Assembly (NCBI GenBank): GCA_014706295.1 | Contig: JACSVZ010000002.1 | Location: 49,998,717 to 50,062,716 of the forward strand | Length of the DNA: 64,000 nt | Reading direction: 5' to 3' | Source of the DNA: Lycocorax pyrrhopterus obiensis | Lineage: Eukaryota > Chordata > Aves > Passeriformes > Paradisaeidae | Part shown: positions 10,794 to 23,468 of the stretch, piece by piece | Numbering within the stretch: the first letter of the stretch is position 1 | Layout of the letters: each line of letters opens with the position of its first letter | The notes under the pieces: model-generated | What the model was told of the DNA's origin: nothing | The model's input: the letters and a program-made list of their open reading frames with translations, nothing else | The model's database searches: none | Program-made: the position numbers and the translations under genes

Positions 10794-13700
10794 GTATGAT
10801 TGCTTAATGTAGATTCAGAGGGAGGCCTCCAGTGAGCTTATGACTTTTGTATGAACTTTGAACATGTCAAAATGTTATGGCGACTGTTAATGGTGTAAAT
10901 GTTAAAGTTACTCTTTGTGGGTTGACACTGATGTATTGTTCAGCTAAAGATAAAAATCTTGGCATGATGTGATTCTGCATATTTTGCACATCGTAGCTAA
11001 ATTCTGAGTAGACATTTTTATGCCATGTGACAGGGCTTTGTTAATTGAAGCATGTTTGAAGCATCTTCTGGGTTTGAATAATGGGAGTAAATCAGTTTAA
11101 TTAGCTCCAAATTTATTTTAAAATTAGATTTGTACTTGAACATGTAGGACTAGTCCTGCAGTTGAGGTGCACATTTTCTAACTTAAGAGAATCTGACTTT
11201 CTAGCTGTATGACACAATGATGCTCTGTGAACCATGGACAAACTGAGGTGGGGATAAGTTGCCCTCTGGCTTGTCATCTTTGGTTGTAAGGAGGCTTGTT
11301 TAACTCAACCTTCAGTTCTAAACATTATGTGGCTTCCAATCTTGTATCTCTACTCTGTGAGTCTGAAAAATGTCGGACTGTTTAACAAGATTATATTCTT
11401 GAGTAGTGATGTTATTTAGAAGTCTGGAGACCCTGGATGTGAGTAGGAAATTACTATTTGAGTTTTTAATTCCTGAGGAAAATCTATTTCTGAGTTCTAA
11501 TTCTAGAGGTTAATAGGGGAAAAAAAAGTGGGGTTTTTGTATGCACTGATTCCTGGCTTTGTTTATTCATAGATACAAGTTTGAATGTTTGTGTGCGGTG
11601 AATAAGATGTTGCAGACTTGATATGGAGTGAGAAAATTATTGTCAGTTGCTTTGTTTGCCTGATAAAACATGTAGCATGGTAGGCTATTATAGAACATGT
11701 TTATCTCCCTTTGGCTACAGTTCCGATTGGGATTTAGGCATCAGGGTCTAGTAGTGTCATCCACAAAGACATGCCTTTATCTATTCACAAGCTGCAGTGT
11801 TGGTCACATTCATTGACCAAGAGACATGGCAGTATTTTTTTGTGCCTAGGTGCCAGTAGTTCATAAATGATGTGTTCCTGTCCCCAAGATCCTCCCAAAT
11901 ACTTGGCATACAGACCAGAACCTCTACAGCAATGGCATTTTGACAAGTGCGCAGTGGAGCACCTTGGAGATACCTTCATTTGAACAGTTGCTGATAAAGA
12001 AACTGGTGGTAGTTGCTTCGTGCTAAGCCCTTGTCATGGAAGAGTTTTAGATTGCTGGTCCATCAGTTGTTAGGCTGCACATAGAGGTGATGGAAGGAAG
12101 TTTCCATCCCCTTCGAAGATGACTCTCAAATGCCAGAAAGCGTACAAGGTTTGTGGGGTCCAAGGAAGAGCCTTGTGTATGCAAGACAAGGTATGGCTCT
12201 CCTGGTAACTCCCCCAGGGTGGGAGGAGCCTGGCTTTGGTTGTCTGCTCTCAGGAGAGCTTATGGGTAGTTAAAACTTTGGATGAAAAGCATCAGTCATC
12301 CTCACAGCAGGGACCAAAACAGAGAGGTCTTTCCTGTGCCTCCAACACTGAAGTACAGAGCTTTAGGCTCTCTGCTGCAGAGAAATATTCCTTTAGAAGA
12401 GCTTAGTGGAATAATTTTTTGAGGATAAGTCCTGTAAATTTCTTCCTAGTCAACTCATCATGCCTCTTGTAGCATGTTGTTGAATAATATTTAATTTGTC
12501 CTGTTGTTAAATCCCTTTACTTGTTTTAGATGTTTGGGGTTTTTTTGTTTCTTTTATGAGCAAGAACTAGCTGTAGCTGCTTATGGGCAAGAAGGCATAA
12601 AAATATAGGTGGTATAAATGTGCATGAAAGGGACGAAGGGAGGTAGGCATCAAGTCTTGCTAGGAACTTCTGAGAGTTGAAACTTATAAGCAGCCATTTG
12701 AATTTCTCTGCTTAAAAAAATTAGCTCTTAAAGAAGGGATAATGTAGTGAAAGACTAAATTTCACTTTGGTCTGCTTTCTTTGTTTCATTAGTCTGCAGT
12801 TCCCTCTCTACCTGTATTTTTGTTCATCTAGCAAGGAGATTTCGTTTTTCCCATGTTTGTCCATGACAGTGGGTTAATTGGAAGGATGTTTTCTTCTGTA
12901 AAATCCTGTTCTTTGTTGTTAAGCTATGCAGCTTTGGCAAGCCATATCCTGCTCGTCTAAGGTTTGTTTTCTCTAAATGCAATGAAGTATAAAACAAACA
13001 AACAAAAAACCACGGATGGGACAAAATTATCAAGGAAGGCTCTAATTGGAAAATTTTATGTCTGCTGTGAAGCGTGCTACCTCATTAATAAAGAGGATGC
13101 ATATTCCCTGCTCTTACACTCTCTGTTTTTGTGATCAACAGCTGTTTGTGAGGGCTTTATTTTTTTTTCCCCCAGAAAGCCGATTGCAATAATTAGTATG
13201 TAATACATTTTAGCAGCTTTGTGTGGCGTCACTGTAGGTTGCAGTTGCAGCAGTCCGGGGTGCAGTTGGCAGGAGGGAGGTGCCTGGGCTGCAAAGTGTG
13301 CAGCTCCTGGCAGTGTGCAGCCATCCATCGCTAGGCAACGCTGCCCGGATGCTGGCCGGGCTGCAATGGCAGCGCTGCAGCTGGGGCGAGTTGCAGGCTG
13401 AGCCTGTGCATCTGCTCCCAAGGAGAAACCCCCGGCTCCGCAGCTCCACGTTTGCGCTTCCAGCGCCCTGATACGCAGCTAGAGCACGGCAAGGAGATGG
13501 AAAGGTAACGGGATAAAGCCAGGAGGCAGAGAGCCAGGGCAGGCAGAGAAAAACGAGTGCGCAAGGAGGTGAACGAGGGTTTAGCGAGCCAGGGGATCGT
13601 ACCACAGGAAGCGGCACCAGCACCGAGAGCAGAACCGAAAGCAGAACAAAAATGGAAGCACAGGAATTAGAACGAGTGGGCAAGAAATAATCAAGATATG

Positions 13701-14152
13701 AAGAAATAGACCTAAAGCAAAAGTAAGGGAGAAGTGGGACAGCAGGAGTATGGAGAAGGACAAGCTAAAATGGATGTGAGGAAATTTTGGCAGGGAAACG
13801 GAATATGAAGCAGGAAGAGTATAGTAACTTCTGCTTGAGTCAGTAGTTTGTAATGTTAATGTTTGTTTTGTGTGCATTAACTGTAACAATCCTGTATGTT
13901 TCAAGAGCTGTTTCTCAAACAAGGAAAACACTCAGCTGGATTGCTGAAGGACGTTTTTTAGGAATTGGTTTTGGCATAGAATTAATCTGTGTTGTGTTCC
14001 ATATTGTGCATTTCAAAAGTTAATTTTATCACTTTTCCAATGGACTTGTCTTCTGTTATTTTTTTGCAACTATTATGAATGTAATTATATGGAATAGAAT
14101 TACATTGTATTGTGCTCCAGGTAATTAAAGACCATTATTTCTGCTTTTATAG
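10794..14152 (+). other. CLASP2: CLASP2 intron (3.36 kb)
   Basis: The intron runs from a GTATGA donor to a TTTTATAG acceptor and is phase 0. It holds an (AAAC)-rich patch near 12985-13010 and a GC- and CpG-enriched patch at about 13215-13460, followed by a purine-rich + strand to about 13820. No exon with protein similarity was recognised. Confidence 0.75.
13215..13520. promoter_or_regulatory. Intronic GC-rich/CpG-enriched patch, possible regulatory element
   Basis: Around 13250-13480 the sequence is clearly richer in G, C and CpG dinucleotides than the surrounding intron (CCGGGG, GCCCGG, GGCCGGG, CCCCCGGCTCCGCAGC, TTGCGC). At 13331-13340 there is a CTAGGCAACG half X-box-like string. An ATGGAAAG followed by GTAACG near 13497-13510 mimics a start and donor. 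Open frames cross it on both strands, but that is expected where stop codons are rare. It could be an alternative promoter or first exon within the TOG1 exon cluster, an enhancer, or simply a GC-rich insertion. I see no conserved peptide. Confidence 0.3.
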
Positions 14153-14244
14153 TACATTTGGGAACGCCTTGCTGTTGGTTTTAAACACAAGAATTACCGA
14201 TCCCGAGAAGGAGTGTGTTTGTGTCTTGTTGCTACCTTAAACAT
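14153..14244 (+). CDS. CLASP2: CLASP2 internal exon, TOG1 domain part 2 (partial CDS)
   Basis: This 92-base exon lies between a CTGCTTTTATAG acceptor and a GTAAGC donor. It starts in phase 0 with YIWERLAVGFKHKNYRSREG and continues VCLCLVATLN, leaving two bases (AT) for the next exon. The 'GFKHKN-RSREG' loop is one of the most conserved elements of CLASP TOG1 and identifies the family. In mammalian CLASP2 the corresponding segment reads YIWEQLASGFKHKNFRSREG, from memory, so the exon is strongly conserved. Confidence 0.95.
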
Positions 14245-14569
14245 GTAAGCTTTCTGTTTCTATGGAGATGTAATGGTTCTATCCTTCTTCTGAATGTCAT
14301 TTTTCTCTGAAAGTAATTCTTTAGGGAGTCTGGTTCAATTAAATTAATATATGGGAAAAATCAAACAACTTAACTAGTGGGCTTTCTGAAAGAAAGACTA
14401 AATTACAGAATTCTTATCTTAAAAGTGGATGAAAGACTAGTAAGAGAGAGACAGAGCTTGATTGATGTCAGATTGTATTCTCTAAAAGCTAAGCCAAAAG
14501 TTCACTTCTGTAAGAATTATTTTCTGTTTCTCTTTAAAAATACACTTCTTTTTTTTTTTTTTTTTTTAG
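14245..14569 (+). other. CLASP2: CLASP2 intron (325 bp)
   Basis: The shortest intron in the window (phase 2). The acceptor is preceded by an almost unbroken run of T from about 14549, forming an unusually strong polypyrimidine tract. No other element was seen. Confidence 0.9.
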
Positions 14570-14645
14570 TTATGGTGCACAACCATTAATCCTCAGCAAG
14601 TTGGTACCACATCTGTGTATAGCATTTGGTGACTCCAACAGTCAG
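14570..14645 (+). CDS. CLASP2: CLASP2 internal exon, TOG1 domain part 3 (partial CDS)
   Basis: A 76-base exon whose first base completes an Ile codon with the AT of the previous exon. It then encodes YGAQPLILSKLVPHLCIAFG and DSNSQ before a GTAAGG donor in phase 0. 'LSKLVPHLC' and 'GDSNSQVRDAA' (completed by the next exon) are hallmark TOG1 HEAT-helix sequences of CLASPs. 'AQPL' and 'GDSNSQ' favour CLASP2 over CLASP1, which has 'AQTL' and 'GDPNSQ' as I recall. Confidence 0.95.
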
Positions 14646-16136
14646 GTAAGGATTTCGGTACTTACTGGCCCTTGAACAACTATACTTTGACAGAGCAGTG
14701 AAAGCAAAATAAATATAAGCATTTAAAGAGAAGCTGATAAGACTGCTTGTGTACAGCAGATCATTATTTTCTACCATGAGAAGAAGTAAACCCAATTTCT
14801 TTTTAATCAGTCCATCCACTGGAAGATGGAAATAGAGTTGCAAAGGCAGCAGTATCACCATGTACTGGTCCCTTTAGTTTTGTCTTCGGAAGTAGAAACT
14901 AGTAATTACTGAAAGTAGTTGTTTCTTACAGAGGATGTTGAAAGGAAATAAATAAAAAAAAGAAGTTATTGACACAAAAAATTACCTCCAGAAGCAGCCG
15001 TTATATGAAACCTGCAATAGTTTGCCAAGTTTGCTGAAGATAACATTATTACGTGTAATTATTTTCTAATTGGAACCCAAATGGCATTTGAGAGCATGCA
15101 AGGTCTGTCGTTAAAATCATTACAGTAAGCAAAAACATCTGCAGTGAAAATCAAGATGTAGTTCATAATGTTGACATCTGAACTTCAGAAAATCTTCCAG
15201 TGGAAATGGTTAAAATACCATGATTTATCTGAAGTTTTGTTTGAGGGAAAAGACTATGAATACAGTAAGGGAGAAGATAGCATTGCTAGGAGATGGGCTT
15301 ATAAACAGGATTGGTCTTTAAGCTTGATTTCTGAATGCAGCAAAGTTCTTGTCTCCTCTGTATAGCATAGCATTGTTCTGTTCTAGAGAAATTCTGTTGA
15401 GAATTTGTCCTTTTTGCTGATCATTAGTTAAGATGTAGTTCACATCTTGCTAGGGCAATTATGTGTTTAGTTTGAACTACTGCGAAGAACAATACTAAAG
15501 TCATTCCACACATTCTTTTTAGAGAATAATGGCATTTACTAAAATGCATTTTTGGCAGTTTTTATTGTGATGACTATGATTTAAAATTTTTAAAGAGGCA
15601 CTGCATCTCCTTGTTTTTACTGTTCTTTCCTCTTCCACCACCCTGCCTTATTTCCTTTCTTGTGCTGACGCCATGCCACCTGATTCCAGTTGAAATAAAG
15701 AAAGAAGAAAATGCTGATCACTTTGGTCCACTTTTGTGGGCAGTCTTAGTTTTCCAGAAGGACTTTGCTGTGTGTAGAAAGAGATGAAAGCAAGATGAAA
15801 AGTCAAGGCTGAGTGCAGGAGCTAACTTTTGAAAGTACTGCCCGCTGTGAGCAAGTCCTAGAGAGAGCACATTTTTTCCACAAATACTATTCTTATGTCA
15901 GACCCAGAAATTCCCTCTAAATCTGTTATTTCTAGGATTTTTTACCATGTGGGGATACTGTAACTTAGAACAAATGCCATCTTGATAGAACAGTTGTATT
16001 TTCTTTCCTTTTCATCCTCACTGTTTTAACTGAGTCGGCATGCAGGGCTATAGAAACTGTAAGATTAATGGTCTGTCACCAAATGTTGTTTTGGTTTCTG
16101 TAACACTGGAATTAACAATTTAAACTGTGTTCACAG
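14646..16136 (+). other. CLASP2: CLASP2 intron (1.49 kb)
   Basis: A phase-0 intron with a GTAAGG donor and a TTCACAG acceptor. The sequence is AT-rich; I see no repeat, exon or RNA gene in it. Confidence 0.85.
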
Positions 16137-16234
16137 GTGAGAGATGCTGCCATACTAGCCATTGTAGAGGTTTATAAGCATGTGGGAGAGAAAGTACGAA
16201 TAGATCTTACGAAGAGAGGAATTCCTCCTGGAAG
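16137..16234 (+). CDS. CLASP2: CLASP2 internal exon, TOG1 domain part 4 (partial CDS)
   Basis: A 98-base exon encoding VRDAAILAIVEVYKHVGEKV then RIDLTKRGIPPG, plus two bases (AG) of the next codon, followed by a GTGAGC donor. The segment is the last full HEAT repeat of TOG1: 'VRDAA..AIVE.Y.HVGE.VR.DL.KRGIPP' is conserved between bird and mammal. Changes relative to mammalian CLASP2 (as recalled) are conservative, for example EIYRH to EVYKH and MDLYKRG to IDLTKRG. Confidence 0.95.
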
Positions 16235-16776
16235 GTGAGCTAGCTGTTTTGATTTTGTAGTTATGACCCATTTAAGTTTTACTGTTCGTTATCTGAACTT
16301 TAAACTCACTAAAAACTCTGTTTTAAAATTACCGTAATTTTTATTTTATATTCTAGTTAGTTTTCCTTTCAGTATGATGTTACTAGAGTTCCTGACTGTG
16401 TTGTATGTAGATTAGTTTATATGAAATAAAATTAGCCATTGTTTTGTTTCTACCTTTGATTAATTAAGAAAGCTAGACAGAGCTTGAAATTGTACTTAGT
16501 GGGAAAGGCTGTTTATTCCATAAAATCTTTAAAATTCCTTGTTAAAACAATTTATACTTTTTTAAATGTGTTAACCCCTGATATATTAACATACCGCTTT
16601 ACCATCACCTTTATGTCACTTCTTGATTTTGATAAAGCTGAATATGTCTGTTATTTGGTGTCAGAGAGAATATCAGATGAGTGCCTCATCAGGCCCTCAA
16701 AAAAACTTAAGAGCCCTAGTTTTTAATGATCATTTGTAGGATAGCAAAATACAGCTTGATAATATGTCAAAATATG

Positions 16777-17236
16777 TATTCAGCTCTGGGGCCCCCAACA
16801 TGAGAAGAACATTGACCTGTTAGTCCAGGGGAGAGCCACTAAATTGGTTAGGGTGCTGGAGCACCTCTGCTGTGAAAACAGGCTGATTGTTCAGCCTGGA
16901 GAAAAGAAGGCTCTTAGAGCACCTTCCAGTACCTAAAGAGGGCCTACAGGAGAGCTGGAGAGGAACTTCTTACAAGGACATGGTAGGACCAGGGGCGGCG
17001 AGGGCTTTCAGCTGAAGAGGATAGGTTTAGGTTAGATATTAGGAAGCAATTCTTTACTCTGAGGGTGGTAAGACACTGGAACAGGTTACCCAGCGAGGCT
17101 GTGAATGCCCTGTCCCTGGCACTGTTCAAGGTGAGGTTGGATGGGGCTTTGAGCAGCCTGGTCTAATGAAAGGTGTCCCAGCCCATGACAGAGGGGTTGG
17201 AACTGGATGATCCGAAACCATTCTACGATTCTATGA
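16777..17236 (+). mobile_element. CR1 LINE 3' fragment
   Basis: Similarity starts at TCAGCTCTGGGGCCCCCAAC (16780) and runs to the terminal TTCTACGATTCTATGA (about 17221-17236). Landmarks are TTCAGCCTGGAGAAAAGAAG near 16891, GTACCTAAAGAGGGCCTACA near 16930, the AGGTTAGATATTAGGAAGCA segment near 17030, and the ACACTGGAACAGGTTACCCA segment near 17073. It is the 3' untranslated end plus the last RT-domain codons of a CR1, inserted in the same orientation as the gene. One octamer carries an ACG mutation. No coding capacity remains. Confidence 0.93.
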
Positions 17237-17364
17237 AAGCATTGTAGGAGAAGGGTGTTGAATTTGTTGTTTTACATTCCAGGCAGAGTTCAGCCTGTTT
17301 AGACAAAAGCTTACCCTGCCTATGAGAATGAGAAGTTGTACGCATGCTCTTCTATTGTAAAGAA

Positions 17365-17394
17365 TAGAATTCTATAGAATTCTATAGAATATAG
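17365..17394. repeat. 10-bp palindromic tandem repeat (TAGAATTCTA)
   Basis: Two exact copies of TAGAATTCTA (17365-17374 and 17375-17384) are followed by a partial third. The unit is its own reverse complement. It lies about 130 bases after a CR1 end and resembles an expanded ATTCTATGA-type CR1 tail. Confidence 0.85.
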
Positions 17395-20166
17395 TCATGT
17401 TTTTAGACTAGTAATGGTTTATATGGTTACCACAGAAGTTTAAGCCATATTATTACTACAATTCCAAAAACTGAGTTTCCTAGCAAATAAGGGGAACATA
17501 TCAGAGATCTTTCTTGCATTAAGATAGGGCCTTGGACATCTTTTGGAACAGAGAATAAAAGAGTGCAGATAACACAGCATTTTTGCAATGAATGTTGGGT
17601 CTGACTGTAGGTTCAGTACTCACCGTTTACAATTCCATGTGATACAAGTGGAGTACATCTTGGGATCCAAATAGGATTAAACACCATAGGTGCTTTGTGT
17701 CCTCAGGACAATCAACAGCTTCTAATTTAGTTGCAGTAGGTGCCAAGTTGTTGTTTCTACCGTCTGAATCAGCTGCATACAAAATTCCTCCGATCTGAAA
17801 GCAAGCATGGTTGTATAATTTGCATTTACATAAAGAAGCAAGACTCTACTTGATGCATGTTAAATGGGTTGTTGCTACTAAATCTCCAACAGTTTTGCAC
17901 CTGATAATCAGGACTAGGGTAAAATAGTATGTGAGCTGAGTGTCAGTGCTGTGTCCTCTGCAGTACATTTCAGGTTGGGATAAAGGGGGGAGTTACTATT
18001 TTCTTGAGTTAAACATGAGACTACTGCTCTCTGTCCCATCCATCCCTGACAGAAAGCAGAGCTCCTGTAGTCCCTTCTTACTCCTTCACGCAACTAAGAA
18101 GGCGTTCGACAAAGCTCAGGGAAGACAGATTAGCTTTATGGTAGCTCAGACTGTTGTTCTTCAGAGGCAGACCTAATTTAAGACATTTCTTCCCCAGTGC
18201 CTGTCAGAGGTTTTCCCTTTGCTTAGATGCAGTAAAATTTTCACGTGGTTATGCAGGAGCTATAATCTGTGGGAAAAAAACCTTTCATGTAGAGTATCAT
18301 CATTATTTTGAGGGGAATCTGTGTTCAGGTTTGTGTGTCTGGGTAGGTTTTAAGGGTTTTAAGTATTACAGATAATCTGTAGTTCAGACACGGCTGCTTT
18401 CAGTTGTTGAGTTCAGCCTTAAAGAACTGCATTGCAGCTCCTTCACTGTAAGTCAGTGCATTAAAAATTAAGTGTAAACATAAATATTAGCAGAAAAACC
18501 TATTACTTCAGTGTTCGGTGCACACGTGAATCAATAGAATGTAGGTTTATTTAGCTTGCATAACAAACTACACATTAAGAGTTGTGTGTTGCTGCTTGAA
18601 TGCACTCTACCATAAAGCACTGAAAATAAGAGCTCCTGTCTGCTGAAAGGAAGGCAGGAAAGTTAATCAAGCATTGTTTTGAGAAATTGTTCAACTTCCT
18701 TAAATATGCAAATGGTATATACATGTTGTGTCTATACAAAGCCAAATACAGTCAGTAATTTAATAATAGTAGGCTTAAAAGGTTTTGTAATCTGCATCTG
18801 GTAGGGTTTGCCTTTGTGGAAAATACTGGATTTTCTAGAGGGCTTTACTGGACCTGTCAGAATCTAGGTAATGAATAAATTACGGGATCTTACTTTTGTA
18901 GTTCAATTCTTCTTATTTACTATTTATTTTTCTTCTGTGCATTTCTCTTCTTTACTGAGATTAATTGGTGATACATTAATAGGTATTAGTTTATATAAAC
19001 AAATACAAATTTGTTTATAAATAAAATCAGTGTGTTCTTCTTTCTATTTTTTATTGTTCAACTTAGAAATCTCAGAATATTATTGTGCTTTTTGCTTGAA
19101 GCACATTCCTTTTTCAGAAAAATCAGTATCAAGTCAGTGGCTGGAAATTTGGATGTTGTTTTCCCTTTTGTTATAATTGCTGCCAGAGAGGTTTGACAGT
19201 CTTTGGTGTCAGACCTGAAAGTAGTAGTGTTAATATATTTGTGAATACTGAAAGTGGGTGTTGTATTTATTGTTCAGTGAACCACGAATAGTGAAGAGGT
19301 TTTGTTCTCTGTGGGACAAATTGAATGTTTTACAGTATGGAATCTGTGTGGCTGATCTTCCCTGTACGGAAATAGTGTCCGTGGCTCTGAATAGCAGTTA
19401 CTTAGTCTGAGTGTTAAAAGCTTTTATCTTTGAGGAATTCATCTGACACATATTCCCCCTGTTGCTTGAGAAACAGAAGTGTATAAAACATTTGTTTATA
19501 CCTAGCCATTTGTTTAGTTCTTATGTCTAGGGCCACAACTTCACATCCTAAAATGTTGAAGCATATTGCCGTATGCATTTTTAAATACCACATTTTATGT
19601 GGTATGCACATTCTACTTATCTGTCTAGTTCAAGGTGTAGATGAGGTCCATCTGTGTGTTCACATGTCCAGATGTGGACACATGTCTTCAAGATCTTTTT
19701 TTTTTTTTCTTGGAAGGGGGGAAATATGGAGAAACAACTGCAGAGTTTCATATGGGCCATTTCCTGCTTTAGACTCAGTTTGCACATAAACAGCAGACTA
19801 GCTACCAACATTCTTCTTCTTTATCTTTCTGCTATTGATAGGGAAGTGGTGCTCTTTTGCCTCTTCATCACAAGGACCACACTTTTAGGTATCCCCCTCT
19901 GCCTGTCATACAAACAGTTGAACTCCATCAAGCATGGTCATGAATAACAGCTTTTCAGTCTGAGGTGTTGTGCACATTCTGTGGAAGCATCCATGTTTCC
20001 ATGTGTGTACATGTCAGCTCAAGCTGTGTCCTAGAAGGGTACATATTCCTCCTATTGACCATCCTCACCACAGTATGTTAATACTTCGATAGAGACCTGT
20101 TGCCTGCTGGAGGAGAGGGTTTGGCAGGTTGCCAGGAGCCCCCTTTTAAAGTGCTACAACTTCATG

Positions 20167-20188
20167 CATTCATTCATTCATTCATTCA
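20167..20188. repeat. (CATT)n microsatellite
   Basis: Five and a half uninterrupted CATT units. Confidence 0.95.
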
Positions 20189-23100
20189 CTGACAGCCCCT
20201 CCAGAAGTACCTGCTGTCCCAAACATGTGGTTTTTGTCAATGGGGATTTTTCTGTCTATATGAGAAGTTGCAGAAGACCTGTCTATGCCTTTTTGGGAAA
20301 AGAAGATAATATTTCTGTCCACCAGTGACATGTGGTGACTTCAATGATTGATTATGATTGCCACATCCAGAGTTAGGCTTGCAGATATGAGATGAAGGAG
20401 TAATAATGCTTCTCTTCTCAAAGAACATTCCTCTTTACCGTAAAACGGGTCTTGGTCCAGCCCTGTAGAGTTTCTTGGATTCCTCTTGGCAGGCTCTCTT
20501 TTGCCAGGAGCTGAACCTCCTGTAAACATTCTTAAATTGACTGTGGTTGCAATAATTTTAGAGACTCTAGCCCATGCTGCCTTGCTGCCTGTGACCGTGT
20601 GAAGAAATATGAGAAGAAGGTAGCAAGAAGAGCAGGGTGGGAGGAGAGGGAGGGAGAAACTTCTTGTGAGAGACTTTGCAAAGTAGTAGTTACAGATGCT
20701 GTAAGCTGTTCTAAAGAGAGGGTTGGTTCTACAGTAGTGCTTTACCACATTGACAGCTGTCTTATAATGGACTCCTCTGTTGTTGTTGCAATTATGACAA
20801 ATACTGTAGAGTGTGCCTCTGGGCATAAAGACATGCTTTGAAAGTTTGAGGAGTGGCAGTACTGTGTGTTGTTCTCCAGCCTGCACCACTGACAACATAG
20901 CGTCCAGTGCTGACAAACACATTTTTTTATTGTTCATAGTTAATACTTTATCAAGTATTTTGTCCAGAGTGAGAGGCAGCATGTATATTATTTTATCATA
21001 TTTTTTAGGAAGCATTTTGGTTTTAGCTTCTGTTTAAAACACTCAGGAAAGCATTTTTGAAAAGAAAGTTCAAAAGAGCAGGAAATCTTTTTTTTTCTTT
21101 TGCATTCTCTAAAATATTTGTGCCAAGTGGATAACATCAGCTTTACAGGATATAAAAATTAAAGTGAAATTTTAAAGCAAATCTGTTAATCTCTCTAGTC
21201 ATATTCAGTTTCTCTCGGCATGACAGTTTCAGCCTTTCAGATGTAGTGTTAAGTCTTCCTCATTAACTAGGTGAACTGTTAATGCAGTGTTTGCTTTGGA
21301 ATCCAGCACTGTTGAGGGGAACTCACAATCCCTGGTAAACACAAACATATGAGGCAAACACATTAACTTCTTGTTATGGAAGCAAGGTGGCCTAATGCAT
21401 TGTTATATGTATTGATTCTCATGTAGACTTCTCGCTTTGTACGGTTGAAAGCACACAGCATGTTAATGGGATTTCATGTGTCATTAGTAAATTCTAGTAC
21501 CCAAAAAAGCATTTCATTTCAAAAGTTTTACTTTTTCAAGTCTTAAGTGCAGAAAAACCCATTTTGGTAGATACTGCCTTTGGTTTGCAAGTTGATCTTT
21601 TCATTAAAAGACTTGAGGTTTAATAGTAAAGCAGTGACATCTGTGAATTGCTGCCATTTCAGACATTTTGCCGTGGCAGCAGTGGTTGTAAATGCAATGG
21701 TGGTGCAAAAGGGAGAGGATAATAGGTTCCAGAGACAAGCTGGCAAGTATGCTAGGGAAAGATTAAGCAAACTACTACTGAGCTACATATAGTTTTGAGA
21801 TAAGTTGAGATGATGGAATAACTGCTGGTTTGTGTTATGGATTATTGACTTAAACGATTAAGGGGGGTTTTTGGTTGTAGTTTTTTAGATGCTTGCAGTA
21901 GAGTAGGCCTTTTTGTGGAGATCCATATAGTTCTTGTGGGCTGGCTAAGTCCAGGACAAATTTGTTCAGTAGCAGATTGCTTTGAAGTGTTTGGAAAGTA
22001 AAAGTAATGCATAGTGAGAGTCCTAAATTGTTGGAATGGGAGTGGGGGGAAAGCTCAAACTTTCTATACTGTTGTCTGTCTGCATTTCATTGTTTTATCC
22101 CATTCTTCATTATTAGATAAATGAGGTCCCGGTGAGTGAAAGGGACATGCAGTCTCAGAGAATGTAGACTATGCAGTGAAAGTGCACAGCCTCTCTACAC
22201 GGATCATTGAGTAAAAGTGGTGTGTGCATAATGAAATGTTGAAGTGAAATCTTTGTGTGTCCTTGACTTTTCTCCTTGTGAGAATTTTCATACCCAGGCA
22301 TAGTTCTTACCCATTTTTCTTGGTTTGTCATAAAATAATTTGGATTGTGAGTTGTAAAGACAGCCTTTCAGTGCAAATTTTTAGCAAATTTTGAATTGGC
22401 TAGTATAATCCCTAGTTCTTCTGATGTAGCTGAACTGTACCTGTTCAGAGACCTGCAGACTGTCATGTGATTTGTAGTTCATAACTTTGTTCATTTAAAA
22501 TCAGGATTCAGTCCTGATAGTCCTGGAGCTAAAAATCCCATGTGCATGTTATATATTACCATATTCCAAGTAGTCTAAAAAGCAGAGAAGTCTTTGCAGA
22601 AATACAAGAAAATGTTCTCAATTGTTTGCAGCTGAACAATGTATTATGTCAGTACAGCTCTATTGCTAATGCATGGGTTACGTTTTTCTGGGAGGTACTT
22701 CCACTGCTTTTATTGAATTTTCTGCAGAAGTGATGAGAAAGGGCTGTTGAAGTATTTTGCCAGCTTTATTGCTTGAATACAATTTTTTGCCTTGTGGGAC
22801 TAGATTGCAAAGCTAGAATTGTGGAATTTTTTGGTTTGGTTTATTTGGAGTTTTGTTTGTCTGTTTGCTGTTTAAATGTAGCAAAGCATTCACAGTGTAT
22901 TCTCTATTGTGACAGTTAAAATCAGTGTGTGGGTTGGACACGTTTAAGAATGTAGTGTATTATAAGTTTAGAAGAAAGTTTTGTTGTTTGGGGTTTTTTT
23001 TTCCTGTGGAAGTGCTAACTACCACAAAGCTCTTTTCATAACCAAACTGAGGAAATTTTGTGGAACAAAAACTATGAGGAAAATTAATAATTGTCTCAGA

Positions 23101-23468
23101 ACAAATTAAATAGTAATCCTTTTTTTTCTTCTAAATGAACATTCCATAGTTCAAATTATAACCTTTTGTTGTTGAATATGAATAAATATGTATATATTAT
23201 ATATACCCAATATATGCTATTACTGAACCTGAACTTTAGAATGTTATTTTTAATCATGCTAATAACAAGTTGACTTAGTTTTCTATGCGTTTCTGTGACG
23301 ATGCCAAGCTAAAGAGGAATCCTTTAGGAAATGTTTCTTCATACACTTAATCCCTTGTATATTCTGCATTGCAGCTTTATATATGCTAATAAACTGATTT
23401 CTGTTTTTACCAGTAGCCGGTGGGATTTCAGAGATGTAAAAATACTTTGTTGTTTTTGTTCTTTATAG

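Larger units (their letters stand above)
16235..23468 (+). other. CLASP2: CLASP2 intron (7.2 kb)
   Basis: A phase-2 intron. It holds one CR1 fragment (16777-17236), a palindromic 10-bp tandem repeat (17365-17394) and a (CATT)n microsatellite (20167-20188). It also holds a 224-codon open frame on the minus strand (20341-21015) without recognised similarity. The rest is AT-rich sequence in which I see nothing. Confidence 0.8.
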
